Source of the DNA: Clarireedia homoeocarpa | Lineage: Eukaryota > Ascomycota > Leotiomycetes > Helotiales > Rutstroemiaceae | DNA: 64,000 nucleotides | Direction: 5' to 3' | Assembly (NCBI GenBank): GCA_001465935.1 | Contig: LNKV01000021.1 | Span: 466,501 to 530,500, forward strand | Shown: piece by piece, positions 56,559 to 64,000 of the stretch | Position numbering within the stretch: the stretch's first letter is position 1 | How the letters are laid out: each line of letters opens with the position of its first letter | The notes under the pieces: generated by a model | What the model saw: only the letters and a program-made list of their open reading frames with translations | The model's database searches: none | Told to the model about the DNA's origin: nothing | Program-made: the position numbers and the translations under genes

Positions 56559-57073
56559 CTTGATACCCAGTCGAAGGAGTTGTCGAGGCGTGATGGAACT
56601 CGAGATTTCGAACCAGCCTCATCTGTATTTTGATAGGCTACCAAAAAAGTTCTAGCGCAAACAAGGTCAAGTGGCAGGGATTATGGCACGCTAGCAGTCC
56701 CTGGCTCGCCTGGCAAGCTGGGAATATTTTTTGAAGGGGCATTTTTCAGTGGAGTCATGCCACGAGACGAATATGTTATGAGAACGGCAAAGATTGTTAT
56801 ATTGTCTTCAATAATTCAGCGTCAACTCATGCAATAGTCGCTGCACCGGTCCGAAACCTCGGGTAGAATTTTCACGGATACTTTCAAAAGAAATCTATCT
56901 CAAGTACTGGTTCTGGTACCTCGCTCCGTCTTCGATCTCGGGCCCTGGCATCTGGAGTATCTCTGGTTGTGAGTTCCAAGATAAAGAACAGCCCAGGCAG
57001 GCCAGACATCAAGAGTCAAGTCGTTAGGTCTGAGAAGATCTGATTTGAGCCTCAGCTGAGGCTGTATCGTAAC
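56559..57073. other. Divergent promoter RPP40-like/TRM11
   Basis: 515 bp shared by two tRNA-maturation genes. No gene or RNA recognised in it. Confidence 0.5.
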
Positions 57074-58581
57074 ATGAAGTTCCTTATAAGATTTACGCAA
57101 ACACACGAGACCTTTCGCCTCGCAGAGATACAGGCCCTGGCAGATCTCGAGAAGATTGGTTTAAGAATCATTTCTTACAGTCCAGAGGTAAGTCGAAATT
57201 ACGATGAGCAGTTTTCTGTGACATGTTGGCTGAGTCCTTACAGTCACCATTCTGCGTGGCGGACCTTGCCTCGCCAGAGATTGCGGCCAAGCTCATTCGT
57301 AGAAGCATTTTGACAAAAGCAATCTATGAGTTATGGGGAACAGGTTCCAGTTATACCGAACTCCATGAAGATGTCAAGTCCCACACGCAGGAATTATGGT
57401 CTACATATAAAACTTGCTCTTTCAAATTTTCCGTGGACTGTTACCAAAACTCCCGGTCTACCACGGAGCAGCGTGAACTTATCAACAGTTTTCGATTTCT
57501 TGAGTTCGAAGGACCAATTAAAATGAAAGGACCAGACGAGGAATTCTGCATCTCAGAAGAATGGCGACTCGATGCAGTAGCGCTTGGTATCAAAACTCCA
57601 GAAAAAGTTCACTTTGGACGATTCATTGGCAATAGTGATCGCGATATTGTGGCAAAGTATGATCTGAAGAAGCGGAAGTATATCAGCACAACCTCCATGG
57701 ATTCAGAACTGGCTCTAGTCACCGCGAATATTACGTTGGCAGCGGCGGGGAAGTTGTTCTATGATCCTTTTGTTGGTACCGGCAGCTTTCCCATTGCATG
57801 CGCGCATTTTGGTGCTCTTGCATTTGGTAGCGATATCGATGGACGAAGTATTCGAGGGAAAGAGAAACGTAATCTTTTGTCCAACTTCGTTCAATATGGC
57901 CTTACAAATCAGTTTGGAGACTCCTTTGTTGCAGATCTTACCAACACTCCACTGAGGGCTGCCCGGCTGTTTGACGGCATAGTGTGTGACCCTCCTTATG
58001 GCGTGCGAGAGGGTTTAAAAGTACTTGGAAATAGGGATCCTACAAAACCAAAAGAACCAATTATAAAGGAGGGCGAAACACTTCCGCATCATTTGTAGGT
58101 GACCTGACTCTACTACATGCTGCAAACAGCCGAGTTAATGAACCATCAGACATGATTCGTATGTCCCACCAAAAAAACCATACTCCTTCCTCGCCATGCT
58201 GGACGACATCTTGGATTTTGCGACCCTCTCATTAGTTGAGGGTGGTCGTTTATCTTTCTGGATGCCAACGGCAAATGACCAGGATCAAGAGATTAAAGTT
58301 CCTACTCATCCTTGCTTGCGTATAACAAGTGTATGCACTCAAGCTTTCAACAAATGTAAGGTTCATTTGACTCATCCACTTTTTGTTCCGCAGAGACTGA
58401 CAATCTCACAGGGTCGAGGAGACTTATAACCTACCAGAGAATACCCGACTCAGAGGTTGATCCGGAACGGATTCATGAAAGAGCAGCAAGGGACACGGGT
58501 ACTACAGCTGACGAACTGAATCCTTTCAGAAAAGGATACTTTCAAGGCTTCAAGTCGGAATCAGCAGAAGTTCAGTCATGA
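57074..58581 (+). CDS. TRM11: tRNA (guanine-N2) methyltransferase Trm11
   Basis: Four exons, 57074-57187, 57244-58094, 58150-58355 and 58412-58581, give 446 residues. Trm11 with Trm112 makes m2G at position 10 of tRNAs, using S-adenosylmethionine. The N-terminal THUMP-like region begins MKFLIRFTQTHETFRLAEIQAL; the Rossmann methyltransferase domain has the SAM loop FYDPFVGTGSFPIACAHFGALAFGSDID and the catalytic DPPYGVREG. The third splice joins HHL to HDSYVPPKKPYSF and the fourth joins FNK to WSRRLITYQRIPD, both matching homologues. Introns are 55-56 bp, phases 0, 2 and 1. The start ATG is the first in frame and gives the conserved N-terminus. Confidence 0.95.
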
Positions 58582-59747
58582 AACAACCCGTACAAACTCA
58601 TACCACGGGCTAAGTCCTGAAATGGCACGCAGAAGTCATAGATTTAACCTCACTGAAACGACTTCCCAGGGGCTTTATATCACGAATCTACAGGAGTGGC
58701 GCTTCTGACAAATCTGGATAACATTAGGCTGAAGACATACCGCTAGATCTTCGAGGCCATAGCTGTGTCCGAGCAGCGCGTGTGTAGATGGCCCATGTAG
58801 TGAGATTACCTACATGTGTATTTGGGGAAACCGTGGCTTAGTTCGGTTTCCGGCCATCGAGATGTATGACTAGAGTTACAGAAACCTAGCATCATTGACG
58901 GGCTAGGTGTGATATAAGAAAGGTCAGACATATTATCACAATGTACCGAGCTTGGGAACTACTTCGTACAACCAGCGGTATTTTGATGACAATTTTATGA
59001 CAAGAAATCACAAGCTACCCAGAGTATCAGACTCATTGTTTGTATGTCCCGTATATGACTGCTTATCATATCGAGGCGAGCTTTAATTCATAGTCACTTC
59101 TACACGCACCTCCCCAGTTCAGTTGCTTTGAGACTTTCAGATAATATTTTTTACCCTTATTATCTTATCTAACCTCACCCAATGCCGGATCCGAATTTTC
59201 AAGGAACTGACAACCATTTTATTTCTTTCATCACTAAATCAATGACCGGAGCCTACAAATCCAATATGCAAATCCAATATTCACATTTCAAACTCTGTCT
59301 ATAGAACAGTCTGCTCAACATTCCAAAGGCGGTTGTACAAATCATGATGCTCCCAAATAAACTCAAAATCTTCCTACCACCGACCTCAGCCCCCCTAACT
59401 TAAGCGAGCCCTACAAAGCGATACTTCCCCACCGCCCCACCACACAACGACCTTTCACTCGTTCTACCCGAAAAGCTCACTATCCATTGGCTCTTTGCGT
59501 CTCACTAGTTAAAAATCTCAACCCTTATCAGCTTATCGACGTGCAGCAAAAAAAAAAAAAAAAAAAAAAGGTTCCCCTCCTCGCGTCCCCCTTCTCACCA
59601 AAAGAAGTAAGTATATCTTCACCCCCACTCCCTCAGACGGCAAAAAGAATAGTTTTAAGATTATGTTCTTAGCGGCACTCAGTTTCTAAATCACGTGTTA
59701 ACTAGCTATTCGAGCGAATGCTTGAATCAAGGGGCGTATGTACTTAC
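58582..59747. other. Intergenic with long poly(A) run
   Basis: No gene recognised. Contains the TRM11 3' end and a 22-A run at 59548-59569. Confidence 0.5.
59548..59569. repeat. Poly(A) run, 22 A
   Basis: Uninterrupted A22 on the plus strand, about 180 bp from the tRNA relic. The tRNA relic reads on the opposite strand, so the run is not its tail. Confidence 0.9.
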
Positions 59748-59803
59748 CGATCTGAGGACCTCCGGGTTATGAGCCCGGCGCGCTTCCGCTGCGCCATGCC
59801 GCT
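59748..59803 (-). pseudogene. Truncated initiator tRNA-Met
   Basis: Reading from 59803 downward the sequence follows a eukaryotic initiator tRNA-Met: acceptor 5' strand AGCGGCA, D arm TGGCGCAGCGGAAGCGC, anticodon stem-loop CCGGG-CTCATAA-CCCGG with CAT anticodon, variable AGGTC, T-stem 5' strand CTCAG and T-loop start ATCG (the A54 form typical of initiators). It then breaks off into GTAAGTACATACG; the rest of the T loop, T-stem 3' strand and acceptor 3' strand are missing. The internal B box is therefore broken while the A box is intact, so transcription by Pol III is unlikely. It is a partial copy, 56 nt. Confidence 0.8.
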
Positions 59804-60558
59804 GTTGAGGCGGGAGATGCCTGTTTGATGCAGGGTTATGCGTTATTTGGCGTTATATTAGGAGAGGGGGATATCAATACTGGAGAGGAAAAGGAAATGG
59901 GATGTAATGGGATGGATGGGAGGAGAAGAGAAGAGCGGGTGGGGGACGAGGTTGAGCAGGGGTGAGTAGGTGGATTTGGTGGGTTTTCAAGTCATTTCGT
60001 GGGTGGCAGATGAGGTTAATACAGTATCTAGGTGCGGTGGGTTATTTATTTGGTGATTGTGTGATTGAGTTAATGGGCTTTGGCACGGTATACGGCTGGT
60101 TGTTTGTAACCTTATCCGTCGATTCTGGGAGGCATTGATGGGCTTGAATTTGACGACTGTAGATGATGACGTTTCTTGTAAGTGTCTATGAATGAAATCG
60201 ATGGTTTCCCTGAGCTCGGAGGGCCGGAACCTCATATGCAGTGCAGCCATATGGTCACTCTATCATATGGTCTGTTGGTGTGGAATGGATGTGATCTTTA
60301 AAATCTCGAGTAAGGTTTCTACCGATCTGTCATGTATTTTACTCTTCGAGAATCATTTCCACATTGAATAACGAGGTAGTATCGCAGCCTCATGGTATCC
60401 TCCAGCAAACATAGCTACATGCCCGTTCACTATCCGTTATATGCTTCCCGCGGCAGAATCCCACATACCGCATGGTCCATAATAACGTCACTTTACCAAG
60501 GAATGCCACTGAGAGCACAACTAACCTTGGTTGGGGCACTTTCCCCAACCATGTTTCT
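59804..60558. other. Intergenic next to tRNA relic
   Basis: 755 bp with a G-rich stretch just upstream of the relic (59850-59970). No gene recognised; the minus-strand frame 59987-60250 lacks family resemblance. Confidence 0.5.
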
Positions 60559-61374
60559 TCAAGATGCAACCGCACTCCTGTATTTAGACCCCATACTTTC
60601 TTCCCAACTGTCCACCATCGCATGCCCCGCCCCAGCCGTAATCGTATCAATCCCTTCAACCAAGCCCTTGGCCACTTCCTCCATAAACGCATCAACAGTC
60701 ATAGTAGTCTTCGACTTCTCCGGTTTATTGTCATCTGGATCTGTTCTCTCCCTATGTAAATCTGTCGCAACCTGAGGAGGCACAATCTCCACTACTTTTA
60801 GCCTATCGCTTTGTGGGCCCTTCTCAAATTGCGTACGAAGATTCGTGGTGAAGAAATGCAACCAAGCCTTTGTCCCGTTGTAGACCGGATTGATCACAGA
60901 GAAAGGATTGAACCCTAGTATCGAACTGACATTGATGACCACGCCGCGCTTGCCGTCTGGCAATGAAGTAAAGTGAGGTAGAAGCCCAACGACTAGATGC
61001 ATCGGCCCTCGGATATTGATATTGATTTCCTGGTCGGCCTTGGTCAAGTCAAAGCCATAGTCTTCACCCCCAGATCCAGGAAACTGGAACGGCCGTTGAA
61101 CACCAGCATTGTTGATTAAGCAATTCAAATCTGTATGTTCTTTGGTGACCTTTTGAACGAATGAGGAGATGGATGGAATATCACCAGTATCGATGACGTA
61201 ATATGCTGTAGCTCCAATCTCTTTCGCAGTCTCTTGTAATTTGGATTCTGTACGACCTGCAATTATGATCTTCTTGCCGCGGGAAATAAGGAATTGTGCA
61301 AGGGCCTTTCCTATGCCACCTGCACCGCCGGTGATAAGTGCGGTGTCAATATGATCAACTGTGGACGCTGACAT
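60559..61374 (-). CDS. Short-chain dehydrogenase/reductase
   Basis: A single exon of 271 residues. I start it at ATG 61374 (MSASTVDHIDTALITGG); the frame is open further upstream but with no other ATG. The classical SDR motifs are complete: NAD(P)-binding TGGAGGIGKA, the AGRTESKLQET strand with Arg typical of NADP preference, NNAG after LNCLI, the catalytic Ser in INVSSILGF and the YNGTK pair (YxxxK). An EIVPPQVATDLHRE block follows. The set resembles the DltE-like group of oxidoreductases (COG3967), from memory. The substrate is unknown. There is no adjacent biosynthetic gene. Confidence 0.92.
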   Translation of the reverse strand: MSASTVDHIDTALITGGAGGIGKALAQFLISRGKKIIIAGRTESKLQETAKEIGATAYYVIDTGDIPSISSFVQKVTKEHTDLNCLINNAGVQRPFQFPGSGGEDYGFDLTKADQEININIRGPMHLVVGLLPHFTSLPDGKRGVVINVSSILGFNPFSVINPVYNGTKAWLHFFTTNLRTQFEKGPQSDRLKVVEIVPPQVATDLHRERTDPDDNKPEKSKTTMTVDAFMEEVAKGLVEGIDTITAGAGHAMVDSWEESMGSKYRSAVAS

Positions 61375-62860
61375 GTTAGTAACGTGATTTGAGGATTGAA
61401 GTAGTTGATCTGGTAATGATGTGAATGGAATTTCAGTTTCAATGAGTCCGTCCTTCAAATGATTTGTAGGTTCCTATGTCGATTGATTCATGAGAAACAA
61501 CTTTGGAAATGTAAATAAAAGGTTAAGTGATGATGCAATGGATTTAACTAGAAACTGGTAGTGAAGTCATAATAAGATACGGATTCATGAAATCATTGCA
61601 CTAGTCTAGTAGTTCCATTGTTTATAGGAGTGGCGTACTATGAGTGCAGAGATATCGACGGTTTTTAGAGACCTAGCGAGTGGTTATAGGTCCACAAGGG
61701 CAAGTCATTTGCAACTCTGTCGACCCATGCAGCGCGCCGTGGGAGAACGACTTCAAACGAGAATAATAAGAGGAGAGAGATTCTGCTATTTGACGCAGTA
61801 TCGTCTACTAAATACAAAGGCTAGGTTTTGCAGAATGCCGTCGCTTCCTATTGCGACTGTGTGTACAGAGGATCGTACGATCTTCTGGCAGACCGTCGTT
61901 ATGCCGGGTAGGCATATACGACAGCGATATATGTGGCCGAAGCACATATTGCCGGCACCGCCGCAGCATATATAAAGGACAGATTAAACCAGCACATGCG
62001 GGAGCACTTACTGCTTGTACAAAGAGTATATGGATAGTAGTACAATCCTGTGGTTTAGAGAATCAAGACGATTTACACACTTACAACTGACCTACGTACA
62101 AACGTGGCTCAGTTGTCCCGTGTATCGTACATCTGCTCATGTGATAATCTACCTATCATACGCCCCGCTCCAAGGGACGTACCAACAGCGATAGACCGAA
62201 GCATTTTGTCTCTCTCGCTGGCTTCTCATATTGAAACTCCAAGTACTTCGTTCGCTAAAACAGAGATTAGAGAATAGGAGGAGGTCGAAAAGCGAAGATA
62301 GGAGTAGAAGAGATGACGAGAGCAAGGAAAGCGAGATGAGAAGGTGCTGATGCATCCTTAATGGCAGTGATCGTACTTGTGCAATCCCTAGCAAATCAGT
62401 CCAACCTTCAGCAGATTCAGCCATGTGGCTGGCGAAACGAATATGCAATATAGAAGATCTTTGATTAAAGCAGACTCTTAGTCAAGTAAATTTCTGTGCG
62501 TCTTCATGAGACGTATGAAAATGAACGCTCTCGAGCTGGTAAATCTCCGATGAGGAAACTTCTGCTTTTATATATGCCGGCTGCTTCCATCGCGACCATA
62601 GCCTTTCTGGGAGTAACAAAGCAAAATCATAAGTAAAAGTATACGCTATGGAAGTGCAAAGATGACGAACAACGAGGAGATCTGAGTTGATCGAAGAGTT
62701 GAAAAGCACCCTTACACTCATGTGTCCATGATATCGCCTGCTGTAGCAAATTCATTGTTGCCATTGTTGTAATCGACCCATCCAAACGCCACCGATATCC
62801 ACAACTCCAATAATGATCCTTCCCTCGTCCTTCGATCGTAGCTCCATCTGCCTTAAGCAC
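61375..62860. other. Long intergenic, no gene recognised
   Basis: About 1.5 kb upstream of the SDR and downstream of the small orphan gene, both minus strand. Frames such as 61640-61975 (plus) and 62149-62448 (minus) show no family resemblance. A GCATATATAAAGG-like TATA sequence lies near 61970. Confidence 0.4.
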
Positions 62861-63280
62861 TTATTGCATGATCAGAGGATCGCCGTATTTCTTCGCTATT
62901 GGAGCAGTTAGCACTTCATAATACTGCATATCTCCCTTTCTGAAAAGCACTCACCACCATCCCAGTTCTTATCAACCAGACTCTCATAAGCCTTATCATA
63001 CTCCTCTCTAAACTTCTTTGTATTCCATGAACTGCCTGGCGCGCCGTGATTAATCTTGCTGAGATCATTTGCTTTTGATGGAGTGGTGGCGGGAGTATCG
63101 GAGAAGCCATTGTGGGCAAAAGTCATATCGGGTGGTGATTCAGGCATTTCCATATTCGAATCCATGTTGACGTCCTCCTGGATGTCCTCTTCCGTTGGTG
63201 TCTGTTGTTGTTGATCGGCTGCGAGCTGTTTAATTCTCGAGGACAAAGACTTCTGGAATGCTGGCTTACTTACCCGACAT
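62861..63280 (-). CDS. Small conserved-looking orphan protein
   Basis: Three exons, 63274-63280, 62955-63218 and 62861-62895, give 101 residues. The first coding exon is 7 nt (ATG TCG G); splicing with GTAAGT...CGCAG yields MSADQQQQTPTEEDI. The middle is acidic then Pro/Met-rich; the end reads SSWNTKKFREEYDKAYESLV-DKNWDG and, after a 59-bp intron, AKKYGDPLIMQ. Without the first splice there is no ATG for the frame; without the last the protein would end in a short unrelated tail. I do not recognise a family, but the basic/aromatic C-terminus looks conserved. It is divergent from the gene at 63617. Confidence 0.65.
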
Positions 63281-63616
63281 TATGGCAGATGCTTAGCAGC
63301 AAATCCCAACAAGATTCTACCTAGACACAGTGAATGTGGTATGTTGGAAGGTTGGAAGTTTGCTCGGCTTAACTTATTCAATGTTAAAAGATTATCAAGG
63401 TGAAGCTCCCGCCGCTACGCCAAGTTCTCACCCCACAATAGTTAGAACTAAACTAGCCCATCGTCGTGCAAGGCAGGGAACTGTTTCCGCACGCGTTTCT
63501 TGAAACCTAAAATTACACCCCTCCTGCGCACCAACCGCTTCTCCCACACCACAATTCTAGATCATTTACCTATGAAGGTTAAATTTTTTGGCAAAGAATA
63601 AACCTGACCACAGAGA
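63281..63616. other. Divergent promoter with ACGCGT
   Basis: 336 bp between divergent starts. An ACGCGT hexamer lies at 63491-63496, about 125 bp before the plus-strand start. No gene recognised. Confidence 0.5.
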
Positions 63617-64000
63617 ATGAGCAAGAAAGCTGCGGTGCCCAGTGCCTGGGACGACGACTGGGAAAGCCAGGCTGACGCTCTAGACTCAGCACCTCCGCCC
63701 AAAAAGGTGGTCGAAGATGAATCCAAGATCTCGAAAGCAGAAAGACTTGCAAGGCACGCGGAGACTAATAAGAAGATCTGGGAATCCGCGTATGCAACCA
63801 TGTTTCTGTTATTTTGAATTCAAGTCGCCTATTCATAGAGCACCAGCTAACGCGCCTCCCCAACACAGACAAACTCCCGAAAATCCATCCGGACTTCCCT
63901 TCCTCCCTCCCAGTCTCTCATCGCCCGTCCCGCTTGCTACCCCCTTCAAAGCACCTCTTACCCTGCTCTCGCGCAGGCCCGCACCAAGAACCATAACGAA
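63617..64000 (+). CDS. SUZ-like domain protein, 5' part (runs off edge)
   Basis: Exons 63617-63789 and from 63869 to the window edge. The N-terminus reads MSKKAAVPSAWDDDWESQAD, then the helical block ISKAERLARHAETNKKIWESA. A 79-bp intron (GTATGC donor, ACACAG acceptor) leads to QTPENPSGLPFLPPSLSSPV followed by PLATPFKAPLTLLSRRPAPR, which resembles the SUZ motif of RNA-binding proteins (PxTPFKP...LSRRP). The reading frame for exon 2 is set by this motif and by the split GC|A codon. The rest of the gene is outside the window. Family assignment is moderate. Confidence 0.7.

Noticed and set aside
59548..59803. tRNA-derived SINE with poly(A) tail
   Set aside because: The A22 run is on the plus strand, while the tRNA relic reads on the minus strand, so the run cannot be its tail.
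59987..60250. 87-codon minus-strand frame
   Set aside because: No ATG-supported conserved domain, low-complexity composition and no neighbouring exon; treated as chance.
1..64000. CRISPR arrays, rRNA genes, bacterial operons or a secondary-metabolite cluster
   Set aside because: No regularly spaced repeats with unique spacers, no rRNA-like sequence, no polycistronic layout and no PKS, NRPS or terpene synthase genes are visible.

Overview
The window is nuclear DNA of a filamentous ascomycete. Most genes are split by short introns (about 48-175 bp) with GT...AG ends, and several are recognisable Pezizomycotina families: a HET-domain protein, a modin-like protein, a DUF3405 protein, a DHA-type MFS transporter and a fungal acetate kinase. 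Gene content and style suggest Leotiomycetes, possibly the Botrytis/Sclerotinia group; that placement is inference from memory, not a search.

Layout. 1-4.1 kb is gene-poor and repeat-rich: T-rich tract, small tandem repeats, a 16-bp-arm palindrome, a 27-bp minisatellite and a 7-bp minisatellite. 4.2-19 kb is dense housekeeping: a membrane-anchored orphan, RAD51, a Nup120/Nup160 nucleoporin, VPS26, LSM8, a nucleoside hydrolase and a Lys-rich anchored orphan. 20-36 kb is more accessory: modin-like protein, acetate kinase, DUF3405 protein, MFS transporter, a frameshifted aminotransferase relic and a HET-domain gene. 36-47.9 kb returns to housekeeping: Emp24-type p24 cargo receptor, ARF GTPase, a retrotransposon relic, Tat-SF1/Cus2-like splicing factor, ERG2 sterol isomerase, a FAM192A/NIP30-like protein, an aldo-keto reductase and a HIT protein. 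48-64 kb holds an orphan open exon, a secreted CAP protein, tRNA ligase, an ankyrin protein, an RNase P 40-kDa-type subunit, Trm11, a truncated initiator tRNA, an SDR, a small orphan and the start of a gene running off the right edge.

How genes relate. These are independent transcription units, not operons. Several RNA-metabolism genes cluster loosely: LSM8, the Tat-SF1-like factor, and between 51 and 60 kb tRNA ligase, RPP40-like, Trm11 and a tRNA relic. RPP40-like and Trm11 are divergent neighbours sharing one 515-bp spacer. Membrane-traffic genes VPS26, EMP24 and ARF are also here.

The most useful observations are structural: a tRNA ligase with two in-frame starts that predict a mitochondrial and a cytosolic form, an initiator-tRNA copy cut off inside the T loop, very small coding exons (7, 18 and 27 nt) whose splicing restores conserved protein ends, a stopless 66-nt intron in LSM8, a 9-bp gap between convergent stop codons, and an ACGCGT box upstream of RAD51. 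I did not find convincing evidence of a wholly new biological system.
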